The notes under the pieces: model-generated | The model's input: only the letters and a program-made list of their open reading frames with translations | Told to the model about the DNA's origin: nothing | Databases searched by the model: none | In this document: positions 48,813 through 62,690 of the stretch, piece after piece | Layout of the letters: the number at the start of each line of letters is the position of its first letter | Position numbering within the stretch: position 1 is the first letter of the stretch | Origin: Antedon mediterranea | Lineage: Eukaryota > Echinodermata > Crinoidea > Comatulida > Antedonidae | Length of the DNA stretch: 64,000 nt | Assembly (NCBI RefSeq): GCF_964355755.1 | Contig: NC_092675.1 | Location: 14,089,312 to 14,153,311, forward strand | Direction: 5' to 3' | Position numbers and translations under genes: made by a program

Positions 48813-51800
48813 AGCACAAAATAGCTTAATATCGTATTTATAAATGTTTTAGACCATTTTGTGATTTTCGAAAAAACTTTTTCACACAAAACACCAAAGT
48901 GCTTAGAATAGCTTCAAATCGCATTTGGAGACGTTTTAGACCATTTTGTGATTTCGATGAGACTTGATTACACAAAAACATCAAAGTGCTTAAAATCACA
49001 TTATAAACCGTTTTAGACCATTTTGAGCATTTCGATAACACTTTTCACACAAAAACATCAAAGAGCACAAAATAGCTTCATATCGTATTTAAAAACGTTT
49101 TAGACCATTTTGAGCATTTAGACAAAACTTTTTCACACAAAACACCAAAGTGCTTAGAATAGCTTCAAATCGCATTTGGAGACGTTTTAGAACATTTTGT
49201 GTTTTTCGAAAAAAACTGTTAACATAAAAACACCAAAGTGCTTAGAATCACATTATAAACCGTTTTAGACCATTTTGAGCATTTCGATGAAACTTGATTA
49301 CACAAAAACATCAAAGTGCTTAAAATCACATTATAAACCGTTTTAGACCATTTTGAGCATTTCGATAACACTTTTCACACAAAAACATCAAAGAGCACAA
49401 AATAGCTTAATATCGTATTTAAAAACGTTTTAGACCATTTTGAGCATTTAGATAAAACTTTTTCACACAAAACACCAAAGTGCTTAGAATAGCTTCAAAT
49501 CGCATTTGGAGACGTTTTAGAACATTTTGTGTTCTTCGAAAAAACCTGTTAACATAAAAACACCAAAGTGCTTAGAATAGCTTCAAATCGCATTTGGAGA
49601 CGTTTTAGACCATTTTGTGATTTTTTAAAAAACTTGTTAACATAAAAACACCAAAGTGCTTAGAATAGCTTCAAATCACATTTGGAGACGTTTTAGACCA
49701 TTTTGTGATTTTCGAAAAAACTTGTTAACATAAAAACACCAAAGTGCTTAGAATAGCGTCAAATCGTATTTGGAGACGTTTTAGACCATTTTGTGATTTT
49801 CGAAAAAACTTGTTAACATAAAAACACCAAAGTGCTTAGAATAGCTTCAAATCGCATTTGGAGACGGTTTAGACCATCTTGTGATTTTGAAAAAACTTGT
49901 TAACATAAAAACACCAAAGTGCTTAGAATAGCTTCAAATCGCATTTGGAGACGTTTTAGACCATTTTGTGATTTTCGAAAAAACTTGTTAACATAAAAAC
50001 ACCAAAGTGCTTAGAATAGCTTCAAATCGTATTTGGAGACGTTTTAGACCATTTTGAGATTTTCGAAAAAACTTGGTTACACAAAAACATCAAAGTGCTT
50101 AAAATCACATTATAAACCGTTTTAGACCATTTTGAGCATTTCGATAACACTTTTCACACAAAAACATCAAAGAGCACAAAATAGCTTAATATCGTATTTA
50201 AAAACGTTTTAGACCATTTTGAGCATTTCGACAAAACTTTTTCACACAAAACACCAAAGTGCTTAGAATAGCTTCAAATCGCATTTGGAGACGTTTTAGA
50301 CCAATTTGTGCATTTCGATGAAACTTGATTACACAAAAACATCAAAGTGCTTAAAATCACATTATAAACCGTTTTAGACCATTTTGAGCATTTCGATAAC
50401 ACTTTTCACACAAAAACATCAAAGAGCACAAAATAGCTTAATATCGTATTTAAAAACGTTTTAGACCATTTTGAGCATTTCGACAAAACTTTTTCACACA
50501 AAACACCAAAGTGCTTAGAATAGCTTCAAATCGCATTTGGAGACGTTTTAGACCAATTTGTGCATTTCGATGAAACTTGATTACACAAAAACATCAAAGT
50601 GCTTAAAATCACATTATAAACCGTTTTAGACCATTTTGAGCATTTCGATAACACTTTTCACACAAAAACATCAAAGAGCACAAAATAGCTTAATATCGTA
50701 TTTAAAAACGTTTTAGACCATTTTGAGCATTTAGACAAAACTTATTCACACAAAACACCAAAGTGCTTAGAATAGCTTCAAATCGCATTTGGAGACGTTT
50801 TAGACCAATTTGTGATTTTTGAAAAAACTTGTTAACATAAAAACACCAAAGTGTGTTTTGAATAGCTTCAAATCACATTTGGAGACGTTTTAGACCATTT
50901 TGTGATTTTCGAATAAACTTGTTAACATAAAAACACGAAAGTGCTTAGAATAGCTTCAAATCGCATTTGGAAACGTTTTAGACCATTTTGTGATTTTCGA
51001 AAAAACTTGTTAACATAAAAACACGAAAGTGCTTAGAATAGCTTCAAATCGCATTTGGAAACGTTTTAGACCATTTTGTGATTTTCGAAAAAACTTGTTA
51101 ACATAAAAACACGAAAGTGCTTAGAATCACATTATAAACCGTTTTAGACCATTTTGAGCATTTCGATAACAATTTTCACACAAAAACATCAAAGAGCACA
51201 AAATAGCTTAATATCGTATTTAAAAATGTTTTAGACCATTTTGAGCATTTAGATAAAACTTTTTCACACAAAACACCAAAGTGCTTAGAATAGCTTCAAA
51301 TCGCATTTGGAGACGTTTTAGACCATTTTGTGATTTTTGAAAAAACTTGTTAACATAAAAACACCAAAGTGCTTAGAATAGCTTCAAATCACATTTGGAG
51401 ATGTTTTAGACCATTTTGTGATTTTTGAAAAAACTTGTTAACATAAAAACACGAAAGTGCTTAGAATAGCTTCAAATCACATTTGGAGACGTTTTAGACC
51501 ATTTTGTGATTTTTGAAAAAACTTGTTAACATAAAAACACGAAAGTGCTTAGAATAGCTTCAAATCGCATTTGGAAACGTTTTAGACCATTTTGTGATTT
51601 TCGAAAAAGATTGTTAACATAAAAACACCAATGTGCTTAGAATCACATTATAAACCGTTTTAGACCATTTTGAGCATTTCGATAACAATTTTCACACAAA
51701 AACATCAAAGAGCACAAAATAGCTTAATATCGTATTTATAAATGTTTTAGACCATTTTGTGATTTTCGAAAAAACTTTTTCACACAAAACACCAAAGTGC

Positions 51801-53900
51801 TTAGAATAGCTTCAAATCGCATTTGGAGACGTTTTAGACCATTTTGTGATTTCGATGAGACTTGATTACACAAAAACATCAAAGTGCTTAAAATCACATT
51901 ATAAACCGTTTTAGACCATTTTGAGCATTTCGATAACACTTTTCACACAAAAACATCAAAGAGCACAAAATAGCTTCATATCGTATTTAAAAACGTTTTA
52001 GACCATTTTGAGCATTTAGACAAAACTTTTTCACACAAAACACCAAAGTGCTTAGAATAGCTTCAAATCGCATTTGGAGACGTTTTAGAACATTTTGTGT
52101 TTTTCGAAAAAAACTGTTAACATAAAAACACCAAAGTGCTTAGAATCACATTATAAACCGTTTTAGACCATTTTGAGCATTTCGATGAAACTTGATTACA
52201 CAAAAAAATCAAAGTGCTTAAAATCACATTATAAACCGTTTTAGACCATTTTGAGCATTTCGATAACACTTTTCACACAAAAACATCAAAGAGCACAAAA
52301 TAGCTTAATATCGTATTTAAAAACGTTTTAGACCATTTTGAGCATTTAGATAAAACTTTTTCACACAAAACACCAAAGTGCTTAGAATAGCTTCAAATCG
52401 CATTTGGAGACGTTTTAGAACATTTTGTGTTCTTCGAAAAAACCTGTTAACATAAAAACACCAAAGTGCTTAGAATAGCTTCAAATCGCATTTGGAGACG
52501 TTTTAGACCATTTTGTGATTTTTGAAAAAACTTGTTAACATAAAAACACCAAAGTGCTTAGAATAGCTTCAAATCACATTTGGAGACGTTTTAGACCATT
52601 TTGTGATTTTCGAAAAAACTTGTTAACATAAAAACACCAAAGTGCTTAGAATAGCGTCAAATCGTATTTGGAGACGTTTTAGACCATTTTGTGATTTTCG
52701 AAAAAACTTGTTAACATAAAAACACCAAAGTGCTTAGAATAGCTTCAAATCGCATTTGGAGACGGTTTAGACCATCTTGTGATTTTGAAAAAACTTGTTA
52801 ACATAAAAACACCAAAGTGCTTAGAATAGCTTCAAATCGCATTTGGAGACGTTTTAGACCATTTTGTGATTTTCGAAAAAACTTGTTAACATAAAAACAC
52901 CAAAGTGCTTAGAATAGCTTCAAATCGTATTTGGAGACGTTTTAGACCATTTTGAGATTTTCGAAAAAACTTGGTTACACAAAAACATCAAAGTGCTTAA
53001 AATCACATTATAAACCGTTTTAGACCATTTTGAGCATTTCGATAACACTTTTCACACAAAAACATCAAAGAGCACAAAATAGCTTAATATCGTATTTAAA
53101 AACGTTTTAGACCATTTTGAGCATTTCGACAAAACTTTTTCACACAAAACACCAAAGTGCTTAGAATAGCTTCAAATCGCATTTGGAGACGTTTTAGACC
53201 AATTTGTGCATTTCGATGAAACTTGATTACACAAAAACATCAAAGTGCTTAAAATCACATTATAAACCGTTTTAGACCATTTTGAGCATTTCGATAACAC
53301 TTTTCACACAAAAACATCAAAGAGCACAAAATAGCTTAATATCGTATTTAAAAACGTTTTAGACCATTTTGAGCATTTCGACAAAACTTTTTCACACAAA
53401 ACACCAAAGTGCTTAGAATAGCTTCAAATCGCATTTGGAGACGTTTTAGACCAATTTGTGCATTTCGATGAAACTTGATTACACAAAAACATCAAAGTGC
53501 TTAAAATCACATTATAAACCGTTTTAGACCATTTTGAGCATTTCGATAACACTTTTCACACAAAAACATCAAAGAGCACAAAATAGCTTAATATCGTATT
53601 TAAAAACGTTTTAGACCATTTTGAGCATTTAGACAAAACTTTTTCACACAAAACACCAAAGTGCTTAGAATAGCTTCAAATCGCATTTGGAGACGTTTTA
53701 GACCAATTTGTGATTTTTGAAAAAACTTGTTAACATAAAAACACCAAAGTGTGTTTTGAATAGCTTCAAATCACATTTGGAGACGTTTTAGACCATTTTG
53801 TGATTTTCGAATAAACTTGTTAACATAAAAACACGAAAGTGCTTAGAATAGCTTCAAATCGCATTTGGAAACGTTTTAGACCATTTTGTGATTTTCGAAA
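48100..53900. repeat. Tandem duplication of a 2898-bp satellite unit
   Basis: Private features recur at exactly 2898 bp: TTAGAATCAC at 48223/51121, CGTATTTATAAATG near 48833/51731, GTGATTTCGATGAGACTTG near 48949/51847, GTGTTCTTCG near 49529/52427, and GTGTGTTTTGAATAGC at 50851/53749. The copies are nearly identical, differing for instance by CTTATTCAC near 50742. They part before about 48100 and after about 53900, where the number of GGAAACG monomers differs. The first copy overlaps the second 856-bp unit listed at 47101-48812. Confidence 0.88.
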
Positions 53901-55290
53901 AAACTTGTTAACATAAAAACACGAAAGTGCTTAGAATCACATTATAAACCGTTTTAGACCATTTTGAGCATTTCGATAACAATTTTCACACAAAAACATC
54001 AAAGAGCACAAAATAGCTTAATATCGTATTTAAAAATGTTTTAGACCATTTTGAGCATTTAGATAAAACTTTTTCACACAAAACACCAAAGTGCTTAGAA
54101 TAGCTTCAAATCGCATTTGGAGACGTTTTAGACCATTTTGTGATTTTTGAAAAAACTTGTTAACATAAAAACACCAAAGTGCTTAGAATAGCTTCAAATC
54201 ACATTTGGAGATGTTTTAGACCATTTTGTGATTTTTGATAAAACTTTTTCACACAAAACACCAAAGTGCTTAGAATAGATTCAAATCGCATTTGGAGACG
54301 GTTTAGACCATTTTGTGATTTTGAAAAAACTTGTTAACATAAAAACACGAAAGTGCATAGAATAGCTTCAAATCGCATTTGGAAACGTTTTAGAACATTT
54401 TGTGATTTTCGAAAAAGATTGTTAACATAAAAACACCAATGTGCTTAGAATCACATTATAAACCGTTTTAGACCATTTTGAGCATTTCGATAACAATTTT
54501 CACACAAAAACATCAAAGAGCACAAAATAGCTTAATATCGTATTTATAAATGTTTTAGACCATTTTGAGCATTTCGACAAAACTTTTTCACACAAAACAC
54601 CAAAGTGCTTAGAATAGCTTCAAATCGCATTTGGAGACGTTTTTTATACCATTTTGTGATTTCGATTAAACTTGATTACACAAAAACATCAAAGTGCTTA
54701 AAATCACATTATAAACCGTTTTAGACCATTTTGAGCATTTCGATAACACTTTTCACACAAAAACATCAAAGAGCACAAAATAGCTTAATATCGTATTTAA
54801 AAACGTTTTAGACCATTTTGAGCATTTAGACAAAACTTTTTCACACAAAACACCAAAGTGCTTAGAATAGCTTCAAATCGCATTTGGAGACGTTTTAGAA
54901 CATTTTGTGTTTTTCGAAAAAAACTGTTAACATAAAAACACCAAAGTGCTTAGAATAGCTTCAAATCGCATTTGGAGACGTTTTAGAACATTTTGTGTTC
55001 TTCGAAAAAACCTGTTAACATAAAAACACCAAAGTGCTTAGAATAGCTTCAAATCGCATTTGGAGACGTTTTAGACCATTTTGTGATTTTTGAAAAAACT
55101 TGTTAACATAAAAACACCAAAGTGCTTAGAATAGCTTCAAATCACATTTGGAGACGTTTTAGACCATTTTGTGATTTTCGAAAAAACTTGTTAACATAAA
55201 AACACGAAAGTGCTTAGAATAGCTTCAAATCGCATTTGGAAACGTTTTAGACCATTTTGTGATTTTCGAAAAAGATTGTTAACATAAAAA
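53901..55290. repeat. Irregular satellite between duplication blocks
   Basis: The block is satellite only. It includes an A monomer with GTTTTTTATACC near 54641, a rare A tail GATTTTTGATAAAACTTTTTC near 54232, and AGAACATTTTGTG subtypes near 54897 and 54984. No gene is present. Confidence 0.88.
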
Positions 55291-56700
55291 CACCAAAGTG
55301 CTTAGAATAACAATATAAACCGTTTTAGACCATTTTGAGCATTTCGATAACAATTTTCATACAAAAACATCAAAGAGCACAAAATAGCTTAATATCGTAT
55401 TTAAAAATGTTTTAGACCATTTTGAGCATTTAGATAAAACTTTTTCACACAAAACACCAAAGTGCTAAGAATAGCTTCAAATCGAATTTGGAGACGGTTT
55501 AGACCATTTTGTGATTTTGAAAAAACTTGTTAACATAAAAACACCAAAGTGCTTAGAATAGCTTCAAATCGCATTTGGAGACGTTTTAGACCATTTTGTG
55601 ATTTTCGAAAAAACTTGTTAACATAAAAACACCAAAGTGCTTAGAATAGCTTCAAATCGTATTTGGAGACGTTTTAGACCATTTTGAGATTTTCGAAAAA
55701 ACTTGGTTACACAAAAACATCAAAGTGCTTAAAATCACATTATAAACCGTTTTAGACCATTTTGAACATTTCGATAACACTTTTCACACAAAAACATCAA
55801 AGAGCACAAAATAGCTTAATATCGTATTTAAAAACGTTTTAGACCATTTTGAGCATTTCGACAAAACTTTTTCACACAAAACACCAAAGTGCTTAGAATA
55901 GCTTCAAATCGCATTTGGAGACGTTTTAGACCAATTTGTGCATTTCGATGAAACTTGATTACACAAAAACATCAACGTGCTTAAAATCACATTATAAACC
56001 GTTTTAGACCATTTTGAGCATTTCGATAACACTTTTCACACAAAAACATCAAAGAGCACAAAATAGCTTAATATCGTATTTAAAAACGTTTTAGACCATT
56101 TTGAGCATTTAGACAAAACTTTTTCACACAAAACACCAAAGTGCTTAGAATAGCTTCAAATCGCATTTGGAGACGTTTTAGACCATTTTGTGCATTTCGA
56201 TGAAACTTGGTTACACAAAAACATCAAAGTGCTTAAAATCACATTATAAATCGTTTTAGACCATTTTGAGCATTTCGACAAAACTTTTTCACACAAAATA
56301 CCAAAGGGCTTAGAATAGCTTCAAATCGCATTTGGAGACGTTTTAGACCATTTTGTGATTTTCGAAAAAACTTTTTAACATAAAAACACCAAAGTGCTTA
56401 GAATAGCTTCAAATCACATTTGGAGACGTTTTAGACCATTTTGTGATTTTCGAAAAAACTTGGTTACACAAAAACATCAAAGTGCTTAAAATCACATTAT
56501 AAATCGTTTTAGACCATTTTGAGCATTTCGACAAAACTTTTTCACACAAAATACCAAAGGGCTTAGAATAGCTTCAAATCGCATTTGGAGACGTTTTAGA
56601 CCATTTTGTGATTTTCGAAAAAACTTTTTAACATAAAAACACCAAAGTGCTTAGAATAGCTTCAAATCACATTTGGAGACGTTTTAGACCATTTTGTGAT
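55291..56700. repeat. Satellite unit of 7432-bp period, copy 1
   Basis: Private variants recur 7432 bp later: ATCGAATTTG at 55481/62913, ATCAACGTGC at 55971/63403, and ACCAAAGGGC at 56300/63732 and again at 56553/63985. Within it a trimer A-A-(B/C hybrid) of 253 bp (88+88+77) is tandemly doubled around 56190-56700. Confidence 0.85.
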
Positions 56701-59700
56701 TTTCGAAAAAACTTGTTAACATAAAAACACGAAAGTGCTTAGAATAGCTTACAATCGCATTTGGAAACGTTTTAGACCATTTTGTGATTTTCGAAAAAAA
56801 TTGTTAACATAAAAACACCAAAGTGCTTAGAATCACATTATAAACCGTTTTAGACCATTTTGAGCATTTCGATAACAATTTTCACACAAAAACATCAAAG
56901 AGCACAAAATAGCTTAATATCGTATTTAAAAATGTTTTAGACCATTTTGAGCATTTAGATAAAACTTTTTCACACAAAACACCAAAGTGCTTAGAATAGC
57001 TTCGAATCGCATTTGGAGACGTTTTAGACCATTTTGTGATTTTTGAAAAAACTTGTTAACATAAAAACACCAAAGTGCTTAGAATAGCTTCAAATCACAT
57101 TTGGAGACGTTTTAGACCATTTTGTGATTTTCGAAAAAACTTGTTAACATAAAAACACGAAAGTGCTTAGAATAGCTTCAAATCGCATTTGGAAACGTTT
57201 TAGACCATTTTGTGATTTTCGAAAAAACTTGTTAACATAAAAACACGAAAGTGCTTAGAATAGCTTCAAATCGCATTTGGAAACGTTTTAGACCATTTTG
57301 TGATTTTCGAAAAAAAATTGTTAACATAAAAACACCAAAGTGCTTAGAATCACATTATAAACCGTTTTAGACCATTTTGAGCATTTCGATAACAATTTTC
57401 ACACAAAAACATCAAAGAGCACAAAATAGCTTAATATCGTATTTAAAAATGTTTTAGACCATTTTGAGCATTTAGATAAAACTTTTTCACACAAAACACC
57501 AAAGTGCTTAGAATAGCTTCAAATCACATTTGGAGACGTTTTAGACCATTTTGTGATTTTTGAAAAAACTTGTTAACATAAAAACACCAATGTGCTTAGA
57601 ATAGCTTCAAATCACATTTGGAGACGTTTTAGACCATTTTGTGATTTTTGAAAAAACTTGTTAACATAAAAACACGAAAGTGATTAGAATAGCTTCAAAT
57701 CACATTTGGAGACGTTTTAGACCATTTTGTGATTTTTGAAAAAACTTGTTAACATAAAAACACGAAAGTGCTTAGAATAGCTTCAAATCGCATTTGGAAA
57801 CGTTTTAGACCATTTTGTGATTTTCGAAAAAAATTGTTAACATAAAAACACCAAAGTGCTTAGAATCACATTATAAACCGTTATAGACCATTTTGAGCAT
57901 TTCGATAACAATTTTCACACAAAAACATCAAAGAGCACAAAATAGCTTAATATCGTATTTAAAAATGTTTTAGACCATTTTGAGCATTTAGATAAAACTT
58001 TTTCACACAAAACACCAAAGTGCTTAGAATAGCTTCAAATCACATTTGGAGACGTTTTAGACCATTTTGTGATTTTTGAAAAAACTTGTTAACATAAAAA
58101 CACGAAAGTGCTTAGAATAGCTTCAAATCGCATTTGGAAACGTTTTAGACCATTTTGTGATTTTCGAAAAAGATTGTTAACATAAAAACACGAATGTGCT
58201 TAGAATCACATTATAAACCGTTTTAGACCATTTTGAGCATTTCGATAACAATTTTCACAGAAAAACATCAAAGAGCACAAAATAGCTTAATATCGTATTT
58301 AAAAATGTTTTAGACCATTTTGAGCATTTGGATAAAACTTTTTCACACAAAACACCAAAGTGCTTAGAATAGCTTCAAATCGCATTTGGAGACGGTTTAG
58401 ACCATTTTGTGATTTTGAAAAAACTTGTTAACATAAAAACACCAAAGTGCTTAGAATAGCTTCAAATCGCATTTGGAGACGTTTTAGACCATTTTGTGAT
58501 TTTCGAAAAAACTTGTTAACATAAAAACACCAAAGTGCTTAGAATAGCTTCAAATCGTATTTGGAGACGTTTTAGACCATTTTGAGATTTTCGAAAAAAC
58601 TTGGTTACACAAAAACATCAAAGTGCTTAAAATCACATTATAAACCGTTTTAGACCATTTTGAGCATTTCGATAACACTTTTCACACAAAAACATCAAAG
58701 AGCACAAAATAGCTTAATATCGTATTTAAAAACGTTTTAGACCATTTTGAGCATTTCGACAAAACTTTTTCACACAAAACACCAAAGTGCTTAGAATAGC
58801 TTGAAATCGCATTTGGAGACGTTTTAGAACATTTTGTGTTTTTCGAAAAAAACTGTTAACATAAAAACACCAAAGTGCTTAGAATAGCTTCAAATCGCAT
58901 TTGGAGACGTTTTAGAACATTTTGTGTTTTTCGAAAAAACCTGTTAACATAAAAACACCAAAGTGCTTAGAATAGCTTCAAATCGCATTTGGAAACGTTT
59001 TAGACCATTTTGTGATTTTCGAAAAAGATTGTTAACATAAAAACACGAATGTGCTTAGAATCACATTATAAACCGTTTTAGACCATTTTGAGCATTTCGA
59101 TAACAATTTTCACAGAAAAACATCAAAGAGCACAAAATAGCTTAATATCGTATTTAAAAATGTTTTAGACCATTTTGAGCATTTGGATAAAACTTTTTCA
59201 CACAAAACACCAAAGTGCTTAGAATAGCTTCAAATCGCATTTGGAGACGGTTTAGACCATTTTGTGATTTTGAAAAAACTTGTTAACATAAAAACACCAA
59301 AGTGCTTAGAATAGCTTCAAATCGCATTTGGAGACGTTTTAGACCATTTTGTGATTTTCGAAAAAACTTGTTAACATAAAAACACCAAAGTGCTTAGAAT
59401 AGCTTCAAATCGTATTTGGAGACGTTTTAGACCATTTTGAGATTTTCGAAAAAACTTGGTTACACAAAAACATCAAAGTGCTTAAAATCACATTATAAAC
59501 CGTTTTAGACCATTTTGAGCATTTCGATAACACTTTTCACACAAAAACATCAAAGAGCACAAAATAGCTTAATATCGTATTTAAAAACGTTTTAGACCAT
59601 TTTGAGCATTTCGACAAAACTTTTTCACACAAAACACCAAAGTGCTTAGAATAGCTTGAAATCGCATTTGGAGACGTTTTAGAACATTTTGTGTTTTTCG

Positions 59701-62690
59701 AAAAAAACTGTTAACATAAAAACACCAAAGTGCTTAGAATAGCTTCAAATCGCATTTGGAGACGTTTTAGAACATTTTGTGTTTTTCGAAAAAACCTGTT
59801 AACATAAAAACACCAAAGTGCTTAGAATAGCTTCAAATCGCATTTGGAAACGTTTTAGACCATTTTGTGATTTTCGAAAAAAATTGTTAACATAAAAACA
59901 CCAAAGTGCTTAGAATCACATTATAAACCGTTATAGACCATTTTGAGCATTTCGATAACAATTTTCACACAAAAACATCAAAGAGCACAAAATAGCTTAA
60001 TATCGTATTTAAAAACGTTTTAGACCATTTTGAGCATTTCGACAAAACTTGTTAACATAAAAACACCAAAGTGCTTAGAATAGCTTCAAATCGCATTTGG
60101 AGACGTTTTAGACCATTTTGTGATTTTTGAAAAAACTTGTTAACATAAAAACACCAAAGTGCTTAGAATAGCTTCAAATCACATTTGGAGACGTTTTAGA
60201 CCATTTTGTGATTTTCGAGAAAACTTGTTAACATAAAAACACGAAAGTGCTTAGAATAGCTTCAAATCACATTTGGAGACGTTTTAGACCATTTTGTGAT
60301 TTTTGAAAAAACTTGTTAACATAAAAACACGAAAGTGCTTAGAATAGCTTCAAATCGCATTTGGAAACGTTTTAGACCATTTTGTGATTTTCGAAAAAGA
60401 TTGTTACAATAAAAACACCAAAGTGCTTAGAATCACATTATAAACCGTTTTAGACCATTTTGAGCATTTCGATAACAATTTTCACACAAAAACATCAAAG
60501 AGCACAAAATAGCTTAATATCGTATTTAAAAATGTTTTAGACCATTTTGAGCATTTAGGTAAAACTTTTTCACACAAAACACCAAAGTGCTTAGAATAGA
60601 TTCAAATCGCATTTGGAGACGGTTTAGACCATTTTGTGATTTTGAAAAAACTTGTTAACATAAAAACACCAAAGTGCTTAGAATAGCTTCAAATCGCATT
60701 TGGAGACGTTTTAGACCATTTTGTGATTTTCGAAAAAACTTGTTAACATAAAAACACCAAAGTGCTTAGAATAGCTTCAAATCGTATTTGGAGACGTTTT
60801 AGACCATTTTGAGATTTTCGAAAAAACTTGGTTACACAAAAACATCAAAGTGCTTAAAATCACATTATAAACCGTTTTAGACCATTTTGAGCATTTCGAT
60901 AACACTTTTCACACAAAAACATCAAAGAGCACAAAATAGCTTAATATCGTATTTAAAAACGTTTTAGACCATTTTGAGCATTTCGACAAAACTTTTCACA
61001 CAAAACACCAAAGTGCTTAGAATAGCTTCAAATCGCATTTGGAGACGTTTTAGACCAATTTGTGCATTTCGATGAAACTTGATTACACACAAAAACATCA
61101 AAGTGCTTAAAATCACATTATAAACCGTTTTAGACCATTTTGAGCATTTCGATAACACTTTTCACACAAAAATATCAAAGAGCACAAAATAGCTTAATAT
61201 CGTATTTAAAAACGTTTTAGACCATTTTGAGCATTTAGACAAAACTTTTTCACACAAAACACCAAAGTGCTTAGAATAGCTTCAAATCGCATTTGGAGAC
61301 GTTTTAGACCATTTTGTGCATTTCGATGAAACTTGGTTACACAAAAACATCAAAGTGCTTAAAATCACATTATAAATCGTTTTAGACCATTTTGAGCATT
61401 TCGACAAAACTTTTTCACACAAAATACCAAAGTGCTTAGAATAGCTTCAAATCGCATTTGGAGACGTTTTAGACCATTTTGTGATTTTCGAAAAAACTTT
61501 TTAACATAAAAACACCAAAGTGCTTAGAATAGCTTCAAATCACATTTGGAGACGTTTTAGACCATTTTGTGATTTTCGAAAAAACTTGTTAACATAAAAA
61601 CACGAAAGTGCTTAGAATAGCTTCAAATCGCATTTGGAAACGTTTTAGACCATTTTGTGATTTTCGAAAAAAATTGTTAACATAAAAACACAAAAGTGCT
61701 TAGAATCACATTATAAACCGTTTTAGACCATTTTGAGCATTTCGATAACAATTTTCACACAAAAACATCAAAGAGCACAAAATAGCTTAATATCGTATTT
61801 AAAAATGTTTTAGACCATTTTGAGCATTTAGATAAAACTTTTTCACACAAAACACCAAAGTGCTTAGAATAGCTTCAAATCGCATTTGGAGACGTTTTAG
61901 ACCATTTTGTGATTTTTGAAAAAACTTGTAAACATAAAAACACCAAAGTGCTTAGAATAGCTTCAAATCACATTTGGAGACGTTTTAGACCATTTTGTGA
62001 TTTTCGAAAAAAACTTGTTTACATAAAGACACGAAAGTGCTTAGAATATCTTCAAATCGCATTTGGAAACGTTTTAGACCATTTTGTGATTTTCGAAAAA
62101 ACTTGTTAACATAAAAACACGAAAGTGCTTAGAATAGCTTCAAATCGCATTTGGAAACGTTTTAGACCATTTTGTGATTTTCGAAAAAAATTGTTAACAT
62201 AAAAACACCAAAGTGCTTAGAATCACATTATAAACCGTTTTAGACCATTTTGAGCATTTCGATAACAATTTTCACACAAAAACATCAAAGAGCACAAAAT
62301 AGCTTAATATCGTATTTAAAAATGTTTTAGACCATTTTGAGCATTTAGATAAAACTTTTTCACACAAAACACCAAAGTGCTTAGAATAGCTTCAAATCGC
62401 ATTTGGAGACGTTTTAGACCATTTTGTGATTTTTGAAAAAACTTGTTAACATAAAAACACCAATGTGCTTAGAATAGCTTCAAATCACATTTGGAGACGT
62501 TTTAGACCATTTTGTGATTTTTGAAAAAACTTGTTAACATAAAAACACGAAAGTGCTTAGAATAGCTTCAAATCACATTTGGAGACGTTTTAGACCATTT
62601 TGTGATTTTTGAAAAAACTTGTTAACATAAAAACACGAAAGTGCTTAGAATAGCTTCAAATCGCATTTGGAAACGTTTTAGACCATTTTG
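56701..62690. repeat. A/B/C satellite with an 855-bp decamer doubled and an empty site
   Basis: CGAATGTGCT at 58191 recurs at 59046 and TTGAAATCGC at 58801 recurs at 59656, both at offset 855. The unit is B-C-A-A-A-B-C-A-A-A. Near 61000-61250 lies a third paralogue of the element target segment. It has the GATTACACACAAAAAC insertion near 61080 and a single TTAA at 61194-61197. Short open frames at 60964-61158 and 61909-62109 are repeat by-products. Confidence 0.87.
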
